NCBI GenBank assembly: GCA_964549655.1
Contig: CAZJXN010000077.1
Coordinates: forward strand, 1 to 25,360
DNA length: 25,360 bases
DNA from: JADJNW01 sp964549655
GTDB lineage: Bacteria; Bacteroidota; Bacteroidia; Chitinophagales; Saprospiraceae
Direction: 5' to 3'
Positions 14,657 to 22,627 of the stretch are shown here, in pieces. Both the position numbers and the translations under genes were made by a program. Position 1 is the first letter of the stretch, and the number at the start of each line of letters is the position of its first letter. The notes under the pieces were generated by a model that did no database searches, was not told where the DNA came from, and worked only from the letters and a program-made list of their open reading frames with translations.

Positions 14657-16456
14657 ATGATTCGCAAAATTATAATTCTAACGATTTGTTTTCTTTTTTT
14701 CTTATCACATTCCAAGGTATGGAGTGCTAATTATTACGTGCTATACGATGTAACCTGCATGGATAGGCTGTTGTACGCCAATATGGAAAACGGTGCTACC
14801 AGTGAATATGTAACATATCGGGTAAATGTAAATGCTATTGAGCACGTTTTTTTAGAAATCGGTGCGGAGAATCAACGCCTACAGGAAGTGCTTCCCGCGC
14901 AAGTGTATGCTTGTGGCAGTAATGTTTTCACTTCCCAGATGGTACAAGGTGTTAATAACGGCACAGACCGCATGTTTTTAGTCATTCGCAAAAATAATCA
15001 GCAATATACGGTTTCGCCCGTGACACAGGCTTCGTATTACCAGATGGTTAACAATAGAATTCAGTTTGAATCCCCTCGCTATAGTTTTAATTTGGATGCG
15101 CAAAGAGGTATCATCGGCGAAAATATCGCTACCACGCGCCGATCCGAAATGTATTTTGAAGGCAAATTAGAAAATGATTGTACCGGTGCTTTTTTATTTA
15201 CACAACGCACCACTGGCGAGGCTCGTCCTTACACAGATATGGTTTTTATACCTGAAATTGGAATATCAGAAGTGCGTAATGGACAAGATGCAACGGATGC
15301 CCTGAACCACACGCTGCGTTTGGAAAAAGTGAATAATTATCCTGTTGTAGATTACCTCCGTCTTCTTTGCAAAAGAACGCAACCGACCAGTACGACTCAA
15401 TTAACAGAAAAAGGCGGTCTCATTCAAGAATACGATGTAACACCCAAAAATCCTTCTAATTATAATGTAAGCCCCAGAACACAAACGCCTACCCCCGCTA
15501 ACTATGCTACTATTCCTACCAACAGAATGGCAAGCAATCCTTGTGGAATCGAAGCTACTAACGGTTATCATGTGGTCACAAAAGGCGAAACGCTTTATCG
15601 GATTTCTAAACAATATAGTGTCACGGTGTCTCAAATACAGTCTTGGAATAACTTAGGTACTTCTACCAGCATTGGAAGTTGTGACCGCCTGCGGGTAGCA
15701 CCTACCACGCCTACGCAAGGAGTACCGATAGGTATAGGACAAGTAGTAATAGGTCAAGGGCAATATCGTTCTGATTTTCCTTATAGCGTAGATAATCGCC
15801 CGGCTGTAACCCAACCTGCTCCGTATGAAAATACCTTGATAAACAAAGGCATACAGATACAACCGCAAGCTCAAACGATAGATAACACGACTGCCGCTTG
15901 GAAAGCCAACCAAGAATACCACGTAGTAGCACGCGGAGAAACAGTCGCTTCTATTGCCTTGAAATATGGTTTTTCGGAAGCCCGCCTGCGGGACATGAAT
16001 GGCTTGGGTAAAAATGAAGTGGTAAAAATTGCACAGCCCCTGAAAGTAAACGATTGTGCGCCCAATACCAGTGTGCAAACCACGCCAACCCAATACGGCA
16101 ACATGGGAGAATTCACCTCCCGTTCACCTTATAATTTTCAAAGCGACGAGCGCATCACGCCCCAATTTTATCAACCTTCTCAAACGCAATTACCACGCGG
16201 CACGAATGGCAACGTAAGCCCTGAATTGGCAAGACGCATGACAACCGGCGGCACTGACAACACCGTCCCTCAAACGTATGATACTAATTCCAATATTTCT
16301 TTTCAAGGTCAACGCTCACTCCATTTAGTAAAAGAAGGAGAGAATTTATATCAAATTTCGCGCAACTACGGCGTAACGGTAGAACGCTTGCGGCAGTTAA
16401 ATAACCTGACGGCTAATGATGTAATTATTCCATTTCAGCGGCTGTATGTGAATTGA
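14657..16456 (+). CDS. exported protein with three LysM domains
   Basis: A 599-residue protein with a signal peptide (1-23, ending VWSA). Residues about 25-245 form a globular domain I do not recognise, with two cysteines (C34, C86) that may pair. Three LysM domains bind glycan, most likely peptidoglycan: 304-347 (YHVVTKGETLYRISKQY), 421-464 (YHVVARGETVASIALKY) and 555-598 (LHLVKEGENLYQISRNY). Low-complexity linkers rich in T, P, Q and N separate them. The gene is divergent from the histidine kinase (288 bp apart) and convergent with yidC across a shared terminator. No catalytic domain is seen, so it is more likely a wall-binding or scaffold protein than a hydrolase. Confidence 0.85.
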   Translation: MIRKIIILTICFLFFLSHSKVWSANYYVLYDVTCMDRLLYANMENGATSEYVTYRVNVNAIEHVFLEIGAENQRLQEVLPAQVYACGSNVFTSQMVQGVNNGTDRMFLVIRKNNQQYTVSPVTQASYYQMVNNRIQFESPRYSFNLDAQRGIIGENIATTRRSEMYFEGKLENDCTGAFLFTQRTTGEARPYTDMVFIPEIGISEVRNGQDATDALNHTLRLEKVNNYPVVDYLRLLCKRTQPTSTTQLTEKGGLIQEYDVTPKNPSNYNVSPRTQTPTPANYATIPTNRMASNPCGIEATNGYHVVTKGETLYRISKQYSVTVSQIQSWNNLGTSTSIGSCDRLRVAPTTPTQGVPIGIGQVVIGQGQYRSDFPYSVDNRPAVTQPAPYENTLINKGIQIQPQAQTIDNTTAAWKANQEYHVVARGETVASIALKYGFSEARLRDMNGLGKNEVVKIAQPLKVNDCAPNTSVQTTPTQYGNMGEFTSRSPYNFQSDERITPQFYQPSQTQLPRGTNGNVSPELARRMTTGGTDNTVPQTYDTNSNISFQGQRSLHLVKEGENLYQISRNYGVTVERLRQLNNLTANDVIIPFQRLYVN

Positions 16457-16471
16457 TTTGTGAAATTATAA

Positions 16472-16548
16472 ACAGACTTCTGGGAAGTCGAATGTTTATA
16501 GAAACCCAAGTCGAATTAACAAATCTGTACCACCGAACTTTGTTCGGT
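16472..16548. repeat. two mini-palindromes with 3-nt loops
   Basis: GACTTC-TGG-GAAGTC (16475-16489) and ACCGAAC-TTT-GTTCGGT (16532-16548) lie between the LysM gene and the shared terminator. Both have perfect stems of 6-7 bp and a 3-nt loop, the same build as the palindromes at 5879-5893 and 25269-25283. The word AAGTCGAAT occurs twice between them. Confidence 0.55.
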
Positions 16549-16553
16549 AAATG

Positions 16554-16588
16554 AAAAAGCCCGCGATTATTCAAATCGCGGGCTTTTT
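16554..16588. terminator. bidirectional intrinsic terminator
   Basis: GCCCGCGATT (16559-16568) and AATCGCGGGC (16574-16583) form a perfect 10-bp GC-rich stem with a 5-nt loop, preceded by A5 and followed by T5. It sits between convergent genes and can end transcripts from the LysM gene (plus) and yidC (minus). Confidence 0.9.
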
Positions 16589-16606
16589 GTATATCAATTA
16601 ATTAGT

Positions 16607-16634
16607 ATCTGCCTACTGCACACTGCCTACTTAC
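16607..16634 (-). repeat. heptamer array containing the yidC stop codon
   Basis: Plus-strand units ATCTGCC, TACTGCA, CACTGCC, TACTTAC have an exact 7-nt period. The yidC stop TAG (16627-16629) falls across the third and fourth unit. In sense orientation the words are GTAAGTA, GGCAGTG, TGCAGTA, GGCAGAT, close to the words at the amidohydrolase and aminotransferase ends. Confidence 0.65.
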
Positions 16635-18573
16635 TCTTCCCCGTCGTTGGCTTTTTCTTCGCTGGTGCTTGCTGCTTAGGCTGTGCTTGCGTAGCTGCCT
16701 GTCGCTGCGCTTGTATCTTTTTCTGCTCATTCAAAGCCGTTTCTATCCGCTCTTGAAAACCGCCTTTTTTCTTGGGTTTCTTTCGATTTTCTTCCAATTG
16801 CAGCCTAATTTTATCCTCATTGAAAAGGAAAGTCTTAGTTGCAATAGTTTGCCCAATATTAATCAAATTACTAAAAAGTAAATAACAAGTTAAACCAGAA
16901 GCATAACTATTAAAAAAGCCGAGAAACATCACAGGCATAATATACTGCATATATTTCAACGCCGGATTCGCCGACATATCCATGTGTCTGGTGCTGTAAT
17001 AAGTGTAAATCAAGGTTGTAATTGCCCACAAAAAGGTGAATAAGCTAATGTGCGAGCCAAATCCAAATGGAATTTCAAACGGCAACCGCATAAACACATC
17101 GTAAGACGACAAGTCAGTTGCCCAAAGAAAACCTGCTTGTCGGAATTCAATCGCCGCCGGAAAAAACCGATATAGTGCAAACCAGATTGGCATTTGCAAA
17201 AGCATCGGCAAACACCCACCGAGCGGATTCACCCCAAACTCTCGATAAATCTTCATTTGCTCCATCTGCAACTGCTGCGGGTCATCCTTAAATTTCGTTT
17301 TCAAACCCTCCAACTGCGGCTTCAACGCACCCATTTTGGATTGCGAATACAGCATTCGATACGTCAAAGGATATAATATCAATTTTACAATAAAAGTCAG
17401 CATTAAAATAACAATACCAGCACTCCCAATGAAAGTTGATAAAAAGTTGAAAATAGGACGAATAATCCAGCGATTAATGGTGCCAAAAATCCCCCAGCCA
17501 TACGGAATTACATCTTCCAATTCCACTCCAATAGACCGCAATTGCTTGAATTCATTCGGACCTGCGTAGATGTCCATGCCAAAACTATAATTCCCAGCCG
17601 AATTATACGGAATCTGAATTTCCGATTGCAGCTTTTTCAAATTCTCAGCATCGTCCTTATATTGTTCGGCTTGTACCAAAGCCCCGTTAAATTGGCTTTT
17701 AGCAATGATAGACGTATTGAAAAATTGATTGGCATGCGACACCCATTTTATAGGTTTGTCGGTATAATCTTCCGAGTCGTTGGACGTATAAGCAACGTAA
17801 CTATACTGGTCGTCCACGGGTTTTAAATACACGGTGGAATACTGTCGCTCGTACAGCGTGTTTTTCTCCAATTTATCCAAATACGTCAGCCAATACAGCG
17901 GAATTGATTTCCGATCTCCATTCAATACACTGTTCATGCCTTGCGTTTGCAGGTCATAACCGATTTTATACGTACCCGGCGAAATCGTATATTTTTGTTC
18001 AAAATAACGTCCATTCCCTGCATCAGCGCGGAATGTAATCGAATTCTGCGTTTTAGAAGGCGTGAAATAAAGATCGCCCGTGCGTACTTTGCCATCGGGT
18101 GCGCCCGTCACCGGCAAAAGATATTCAAAACGATCATTTGGGTCATCCAATAGCCGAAGCGTACTCTTTATTTCCTTCTTTTTCGCGTCTTCCGAAATCT
18201 TATTGTAATGCTTCAATTCGACCTGCACAATCCGACCGCCTTTGTTGGAAAAAGTAACTTTGAAAACATCATTTTCTAATGTTTCCAATTGTTCTTTACC
18301 AACCGCAGCAGTTGCAAAAGCACCAAATTTGCCCGCTAATTGTGTGTTCCGCACCGAATCCGGCAATTCCACAAGAGCAGCAGTATCTGGTGTAGTAACT
18401 TCCACTTTTTTTAATTGCTCCAAGCTATCCACGCGGCGCTCTGCTAATACAATAGAATCTTGCATCCGCTTCTCTTCCGCTTTTTTCTTGGACTCTGGCG
18501 CAATAAAAAGCACCTGCCAGATGAGCATTAAAGCTACAATCAATGTTAAACCAATAATGGTATTCCGATCCAT
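16627..18573 (-). CDS. yidC: membrane protein insertase YidC
   Basis: A 648-residue YidC of the Gram-negative type. TM1 is at 5-23, a large periplasmic domain follows (about 25-370), then five membrane segments (about 380-405, 454-471, 506-526, 536-554, 558-580) and a long basic, Q- and K-rich tail (585-648) of the kind that contacts ribosomes. Core motifs include GGCLPMLLQMPIWFALYRFF and LTCYLLFSNLINIGQ. It inserts inner-membrane proteins alone or with Sec. At the position of the groove arginine of E. coli (KMRML) this protein reads KMGAL (G415). I chose ATG 18573 (MDRNTIIG), which fits the family start; ATG 18579 adds MG, and the longer frame to 18675 would overlap the divergent neighbour and adds sequence unlike YidC. 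Its stop codon lies in a heptamer array. Confidence 0.95.
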   Translation of the reverse strand: MDRNTIIGLTLIVALMLIWQVLFIAPESKKKAEEKRMQDSIVLAERRVDSLEQLKKVEVTTPDTAALVELPDSVRNTQLAGKFGAFATAAVGKEQLETLENDVFKVTFSNKGGRIVQVELKHYNKISEDAKKKEIKSTLRLLDDPNDRFEYLLPVTGAPDGKVRTGDLYFTPSKTQNSITFRADAGNGRYFEQKYTISPGTYKIGYDLQTQGMNSVLNGDRKSIPLYWLTYLDKLEKNTLYERQYSTVYLKPVDDQYSYVAYTSNDSEDYTDKPIKWVSHANQFFNTSIIAKSQFNGALVQAEQYKDDAENLKKLQSEIQIPYNSAGNYSFGMDIYAGPNEFKQLRSIGVELEDVIPYGWGIFGTINRWIIRPIFNFLSTFIGSAGIVILMLTFIVKLILYPLTYRMLYSQSKMGALKPQLEGLKTKFKDDPQQLQMEQMKIYREFGVNPLGGCLPMLLQMPIWFALYRFFPAAIEFRQAGFLWATDLSSYDVFMRLPFEIPFGFGSHISLFTFLWAITTLIYTYYSTRHMDMSANPALKYMQYIMPVMFLGFFNSYASGLTCYLLFSNLINIGQTIATKTFLFNEDKIRLQLEENRKKPKKKGGFQERIETALNEQKKIQAQRQAATQAQPKQQAPAKKKPTTGKSK

Positions 18574-18645
18574 TCCCATATTTTCAAAACATTTACTCAA
18601 AAACTGCGCGAAGCTACGATATTGTTTACGCACCCCATAGCAACA

Positions 18646-19071
18646 ATGGATGATTCTTCCGGCAATATAGACCAACAGCTCTTAAATGACTACCGAATGA
18701 CGGTTTATCAGATAACCGATTTTTCGCTTGACATCAAAATCGGACAGGCAAATCCAACGTTAGAAATTTTATTAGAACAGCAAAACGCGTCCACTTGGGC
18801 ATTCGTCACCGCATGGAATCCAAAGTCTGTACTGCTTTCGCAAATAGAAAATGAAACGTGCCATCAAGCATTAATAAAATGGGTCGAACAGGAAAATTAT
18901 CTTTATTTCAATGGAAAAGGCATTGGTTCAGATAAAAATTGGGAACCGGAAATCAGTCTCTTTATTTTGAATATTCCAAAAGCAAAAGCCATTGAAATTG
19001 GAAAATATTTTAATCAAAATGCTGTTGTTTTTGGACAGAAAGGTGACTTGCCTGAATTATTAATTTTGTAA
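18646..19071 (+). CDS. DUF3293 family protein
   Basis: A 141-residue soluble protein. The segment WAFVTAWNPKSVLLSQIENE and the ending YFNQNAVVFGQKGDLPELLIL match the DUF3293 family as I remember it: an AWNP motif, a following N, and a closing QNA(V/I) strand. Family function is unknown. There is no signal peptide or membrane segment. I chose ATG 18646; the frame extends upstream only to a TTG. It is divergent from yidC (72 bp) and convergent with the aminotransferase, whose stop lies only 9 bp from its own, leaving no room for a separate terminator. Confidence 0.75.
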   Translation: MDDSSGNIDQQLLNDYRMTVYQITDFSLDIKIGQANPTLEILLEQQNASTWAFVTAWNPKSVLLSQIENETCHQALIKWVEQENYLYFNGKGIGSDKNWEPEISLFILNIPKAKAIEIGKYFNQNAVVFGQKGDLPELLIL

Positions 19072-19080
19072 ATAACACAA

Positions 19081-20310
19081 CTATTGCGCCACTGCCAACT
19101 GCAAACTGCTCACTTCCTTCCTTCCCGGATACACTTCTAACGCTCTTTCCAAACAATCCATCGCCATTTCCAGCGCCTCCACATTAATGACATACGCAAT
19201 CCGAACCTCGTCTTTACCCAAGCCTGGCGTCACATAAAATGCTGCCCCTGGCGACAACATCACCGTAGCGCCATTGTACTCAAATTCTTCCAACAACCAC
19301 TGACAAAAGCGGTCGGCATCATCCACCGGAAATTTTGCAAAACAATAAAATGCACCGCCTGGCAGGTAGCTCGTCACGCCCTCCATTTGTTGCAAGCGAT
19401 TATAAACCGTCATTCTACGCAAATTATATTCCACTTTCACCGCTTCCAAATAGCTATCATCTATGTCCAACAAAGCTTCTCCGAGTAATTGCCCCAACGC
19501 GGGTGCGCCCAACCGCAACATTGCATACCGATTGATAGCCGACAACACCGATTCATTTCGAGTGACTAATGCCCCTACCCTCGCGCCGCAAGCACTGTAA
19601 CGTTTTGAAATAGAATCAATTACAATTACATTTTCTTCAATGCCTTGAATCGTCAGCGCAGAAACAAACGCTTGCCCATCGTAACAAAACTCCCGATACA
19701 CTTCATCCACAATCAAAAACAAATCATACTTTTTCACAATAATAGCCAATTCTTCTAATGTTTCTTTTGGATAAAATGTGCCGGTGGGATTATTTGGATT
19801 GCAAATTAAAATCGCTTTTGTATCAGAAGTTAAATGCCGTTCAATCTCTGCCGCACTCGGCAATGCAAAACCAGTGTCAATCGTACTCGTGACCGTGCGT
19901 ACCTCCACGCCTGCCATGTGCGCAAAGCCATTATAATTGGCATAAAAAGGCTCCGGCATCAGGATATTTTCACCCGCTTCAAGACAAGCGAGCAACGTAA
20001 AGTACACCGCTTCCGAAGCACCCGTCGTAATCATAATTTGATTCGGCGTGAGGTCAACATTATATTTTTTGTAATAACCAGTCAACTTTTGGCGGTACGA
20101 CCAGATGCCCTCGGCAGGACTATATTCTAAAACAGGAATTGTTTTGTCTTTTACAGCTTGCAGCGCAGCTTGCGGCGTGAGAATATCAGGCTGACCAATA
20201 TTGAGGTGAAATACTCGTTTGCCATGTGCTTTGGCGTTTTCCGCCATTGCAGCCAGCTTCCGAAAGGGCGACAAGGGAACGGTATTTCCACGATGAGACG
20301 ATGAAGGCAT
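19081..20310 (-). CDS. PLP-dependent aminotransferase, class I
   Basis: A 409-residue fold-type I aminotransferase of the AspC-like subgroup. PLP site: ICNPNNPTGTFY with N174, VDEVYREF with D202 and Y205, and the Schiff-base K236 in DSISKRYSACGARVG; R370 in DEVRIAYV binds the substrate carboxylate. The substrate could be aspartate, an aromatic amino acid or another; it cannot be fixed from sequence. A good promoter (20478-20508) lies upstream, with a leader of about 160 nt that holds a nested hairpin (20331-20442). The C-terminal tail EVSSLQLAVAQ is encoded by a heptamer repeat (19090-19117), so the end of the protein probably varies between relatives. Confidence 0.9.
   Translation of the reverse strand: MPSSSHRGNTVPLSPFRKLAAMAENAKAHGKRVFHLNIGQPDILTPQAALQAVKDKTIPVLEYSPAEGIWSYRQKLTGYYKKYNVDLTPNQIMITTGASEAVYFTLLACLEAGENILMPEPFYANYNGFAHMAGVEVRTVTSTIDTGFALPSAAEIERHLTSDTKAILICNPNNPTGTFYPKETLEELAIIVKKYDLFLIVDEVYREFCYDGQAFVSALTIQGIEENVIVIDSISKRYSACGARVGALVTRNESVLSAINRYAMLRLGAPALGQLLGEALLDIDDSYLEAVKVEYNLRRMTVYNRLQQMEGVTSYLPGGAFYCFAKFPVDDADRFCQWLLEEFEYNGATVMLSPGAAFYVTPGLGKDEVRIAYVINVEALEMAMDCLERALEVYPGRKEVSSLQLAVAQ
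19090..19117 (-). repeat. heptamer array inside the aminotransferase C-terminus
   Basis: Plus-strand units CACTGCC, AACTGCA, AACTGCT, CACTTCC have an exact 7-nt period. The array encodes about nine of the last residues of the aminotransferase, and the stop codon follows within a few bases (19081-19083). The first two units resemble those at the yidC 3' end. Confidence 0.6.
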
Positions 20311-20330
20311 AGCGTTTTTTTAAAGGTTGA

Positions 20331-20442
20331 GGTTGAGATCGCTTATCACTTAGTTCTTTTGACACGTTCCAGATTCTCCATAATGAGTATGTGTCAACTT
20401 TCTAAACGCTCAACCAAGCATAAGTACCAAGCGATCTCAACC
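20331..20442 (-). promoter_or_regulatory. structured 5' leader of the aminotransferase gene
   Basis: GGTTGAGATCGCTT (20331-20344) is perfectly complementary to 20429-20442. Nested inside, TTGACAC (20359-20365) pairs with GTGTCAA (20391-20397), and CTTA/TAAG and TTAG/CTAA matches extend both stems. The whole 112-nt element lies between the promoter (20478-20508) and the start codon (20310), so it is transcribed as leader RNA. There is no T-run after the stem. It could be a cis-regulatory RNA, a protein-binding site or a small inverted-repeat element; no known riboswitch is recognised. Confidence 0.55.
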
Positions 20443-20477
20443 TTAAACTCAATCTTATCCTATTTCAAAATTGGCTG

Positions 20478-20508
20478 CAAATATAGACTATGCCTGCTTA
20501 TAAGTCAA
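20478..20508 (-). promoter_or_regulatory. promoter of the aminotransferase gene
   Basis: On the minus strand TTG (20506-20508) is followed after 20 nt by TATATTTG (20478-20485), a very good match to the Bacteroidota -33/-7 promoter. It lies just after the stop codon of the upstream gene (20513) and predicts a leader of about 160 nt. Confidence 0.65.
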
Positions 20509-20512
20509 TGCC

Positions 20513-21289
20513 TTATTTTAATTTAGAATAATCTACGCGGTCAAAAGAGGAAAAAACGCTTTTTGGTACTGCGGAAAAAACAGCGATGTCACTTAATTGC
20601 CGATTGTTACCTCGGTCGCCGGAGAGCATAATATCACCATATTTTTTGTAGTTTGCCCAAGGGGTAAAGAAATTTGGTTTTTCATCCGTGTATTTTGGAA
20701 AATATTCCCATTGGGTGACAAGGCGCGACGTTTTATCTACATATACCAAATATTTATTCTCTGGCGTTCTACCTACATTTTGAAACGTGAGTTGCAATAC
20801 ATCGCAGGGCTTGCTTTCTGCATTGTTTTGCTCGCCCGTATATTTTAATGTTACACCCGAATCTTTTAATTTAAAAGGCATCAAGAGCCAATAGCTATCA
20901 TTTATCCAAATGCTGATGCCGCGCTCCACGTATTTTTTGATAGAATCAGGTTGGGAAAGCACTTCATTGCCGCGTTTTACTTTGCCCGTATTGGTTTGCA
21001 CATTGACTAAATAAATCATGCTGTCCACTTCAATACGCACGTCACCGCTGTATTTATTCCAAAGAAGCATTCGCCGTCCGAAAAAATTCCAAGCGATGTA
21101 ATGTGCTGCGTCCCAGCTCTTTCTGCCGCCCATTGCTTGCATCACTTCATTGGCGATTTGCATGGCTTTGGCATCCGATTCAGTCATATTAAAGCCAGAT
21201 GCAGGTGGATTTTCGTCTTTGGCAAGTTGCGCCGAAAGCGGTATTGCAAAGCAGAGAAATAATAATGTGAATAGAATTGTATTTTTCAT
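20513..21289 (-). CDS. exported protein, LolA-like fold suspected
   Basis: A 258-residue protein with a signal peptide (1-20, ending PLSA). The rest is rich in beta strands with many aromatic residues: AAHYIAWNFFGRRMLLWNKYSGDVRIEV (61-88), WINDSYWLLMPFKLKDSGVTLKY (127-149), ENKYLVYVDKTSRLVTQWEYF (176-196). This order of strands, and the 'substrate was X, product measured' type layout, resembles outer-membrane lipoprotein-sorting (LolA/LolB) like proteins and a set of uncharacterised Bacteroidota exported proteins. I have no motif that proves it. It lies 180 bp downstream of the HhH gene, separated from it by a terminator, so it is probably transcribed alone. Confidence 0.7.
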   Translation of the reverse strand: MKNTILFTLLFLCFAIPLSAQLAKDENPPASGFNMTESDAKAMQIANEVMQAMGGRKSWDAAHYIAWNFFGRRMLLWNKYSGDVRIEVDSMIYLVNVQTNTGKVKRGNEVLSQPDSIKKYVERGISIWINDSYWLLMPFKLKDSGVTLKYTGEQNNAESKPCDVLQLTFQNVGRTPENKYLVYVDKTSRLVTQWEYFPKYTDEKPNFFTPWANYKKYGDIMLSGDRGNNRQLSDIAVFSAVPKSVFSSFDRVDYSKLK

Positions 21290-21352
21290 AAGTGTTGTTT
21301 TATATCAAAGAAACGCATTGAAAACGTGCAAGGTAAACATATCCTTTCTATC

Positions 21353-21390
21353 AAAAAAATTCCCTGCCATTTTAAGCAATGACAGGGAAT
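21353..21390 (-). terminator. intrinsic terminator of the HhH-protein gene
   Basis: ATTCCCTG (21359-21366) pairs with CAGGGAAT (21383-21390), and after one mismatch CAT pairs with ATG; the loop is 8 nt. On the minus strand it is followed directly by T7 (21353-21359). It separates the gene at 21469-22401 from the next one downstream. Confidence 0.8.
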
Positions 21391-21408
21391 GAACTGTATA
21401 ATTATCAA

Positions 21409-21471
21409 ATATTTCACAATGTACGGTTCCTGTTTCACATTTCCCGTTTCACAAATTACATCTCACCACTA
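21409..21471 (-). repeat. nine-unit heptamer array containing the HhH-gene stop codon
   Basis: Nine units with an exact 7-nt period on the plus strand, among them CTGTTTC, ACATTTC and CCGTTTC in a row, ending with ACCACTA (21465-21471). The TAG stop of the HhH gene (21469-21471) is part of the last unit. In sense orientation it reads GAAAnnn. It lies between the stop codon and the terminator. Confidence 0.7.
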
Positions 21472-22401
21472 ACCTTTATCATTTCCAGCACTCAGAAACT
21501 CCTGATACGCAATGAGTTCGCCCCATTTGCCTTCGTGTGCAAGTCGTGCCTGGTGTCCCCATGTGCTTGGATTTGCCAATCGGAACGTGCCGCCGCCAGC
21601 AGTCAAAATTTCCTGTAATCGCTCGGTAGACGTGTTGGACAATTCAATCCAGTTGCTGATACCAGCATCTTTGAGCAGTGTTTCAATCTTAGCGCCGATG
21701 CCCTCTATAATTTGCAAATCTTCTGGATTATTAGAAAAGCCCAGGGTACGCATTGCTAATTTTTCCACTTTTGAAGGTGAATCGCCTTCGCTGGTAGAAC
21801 CCACCGTTTTCTGGTATTTGATGAGTTCTTCCCATTTGCCGTCCTGTGCTAATTGCGCCTGGTGGGGCCAGGTACTTGGGTTGTGAATGCGATAATTTGG
21901 ACCCGCATTTTCAAGAATTTTTACTAAATCCTCTGTTTTCGCAGCAGCCAATTGTGACCAATGGGAAATGCCCGCACTGATAAGCACTTGTTCGATTTTA
22001 GCGCCGATGCCTTCCACAATCTGTAAATTATCCTGCGGAAATATGCTAGCATAATCAATACCTACACCTTTCTCTCCTACCACCAACGCAGCACCTGCTT
22101 GGTCGAGCTTCGATTTCAAAATTTGCTTGTCTGCCTCGCAAAGGTGTAAGTTATGGTGCAAACCGGACACTTCTTTTTTCGCTTCTTCTATTTGATACTC
22201 CAATTCCTTGTTTTTCTCTTCCCACTCGGTGAGTCGCAGGCGCAAGCCTTTGCCTTCTTCTTCGAGTTCCAGCACACGGCGGTAGTATTTGTACCACAGC
22301 CAGTAACCTAATAATAATCCCAACAAGAAAGAACCGAGTGATGCCAGCAGCCACCACCACCAACAATCTGCAATAGGTATTTGTAATAAGAGGAATTTCA
22401 T
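21469..22401 (-). CDS. membrane coiled-coil protein with two helix-hairpin-helix repeats
   Basis: A 310-residue protein in three parts. Residues 13-38 are one membrane segment starting with four tryptophans (14-17). Residues about 43-105 are a charged coiled coil. The rest is a duplicated module of about 72 residues, 125-197 and 228-300, each beginning LQI(V/I)EGIGAKIE and ending NPSTW(P/G)HQA(Q/R)LA...GKW.ELI.YQ. The VEGIGAKIE part is a helix-hairpin-helix like those in proteins annotated as 'predicted flap endonuclease-1-like', a name based only on this fold; no nuclease residues are visible. The module may bind nucleic acid or mediate oligomerisation. The OmpA-family gene lies 226 bp upstream on the same strand, so a joint envelope role is possible. 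Confidence 0.8.
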   Translation of the reverse strand: MKFLLLQIPIADCWWWWLLASLGSFLLGLLLGYWLWYKYYRRVLELEEEGKGLRLRLTEWEEKNKELEYQIEEAKKEVSGLHHNLHLCEADKQILKSKLDQAGAALVVGEKGVGIDYASIFPQDNLQIVEGIGAKIEQVLISAGISHWSQLAAAKTEDLVKILENAGPNYRIHNPSTWPHQAQLAQDGKWEELIKYQKTVGSTSEGDSPSKVEKLAMRTLGFSNNPEDLQIIEGIGAKIETLLKDAGISNWIELSNTSTERLQEILTAGGGTFRLANPSTWGHQARLAHEGKWGELIAYQEFLSAGNDKG

Positions 22402-22460
22402 GGTTTATTTTCGTTTTAATTTTTTTGAAATATTAAATGCTAAAGCACTTTTATTTTTAA

Positions 22461-22487
22461 TCGCAGAGGCGCAAAGAACGCAGAGAC
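22461..22487 (+). repeat. GCGCAAAG-type dispersed repeat, diverged copy
   Basis: TCGCAGAGGCGCAAAG followed by AACGCAGAGAC resembles the TTTGCG words at 1281-1318 and 6036-6064 (read as complement), with 8-9 nt spacing of the CGCA core. It lies between the OmpA-family and HhH genes. Confidence 0.45.
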
Positions 22488-22600
22488 TCTGCAAACTTTA
22501 GGACAGAAATTACAATCCATTATTAATCCGTTACTTACAAAACAAGAAGTAAGCGTCTAATATCTGACTTCCCTGCTCTGACTTCTAAATTACAGCCAAC

Positions 22601-22624
22601 AGCACATTGGCAAATTAGCACATT
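22601..22624 (-). repeat. octamer array near the OmpA-gene stop codon
   Basis: AGCACATT, GGCAAATT, AGCACATT follow each other with period 8, four bases past the OmpA-family stop codon (22628-22630). Just downstream, TCTGACT is repeated at a 14-nt spacing, twice seven (22564-22584). In sense orientation the words are AATGTGCT and AATTTGCC, similar to the GATTTGCT and AATCCTGC words after ffh. Confidence 0.5.
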
Positions 22625-22627
22625 AAT

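Noticed and set aside
15653..16093. 146-codon frame on the minus strand
   Set aside because: It is antisense to the second LysM region and has no domain signature.
18574..18675. N-terminal extension of YidC
   Set aside because: The extra 34 residues are unlike YidC and would overlap the divergent DUF3293 gene; the family start MDRNT is at 18573.
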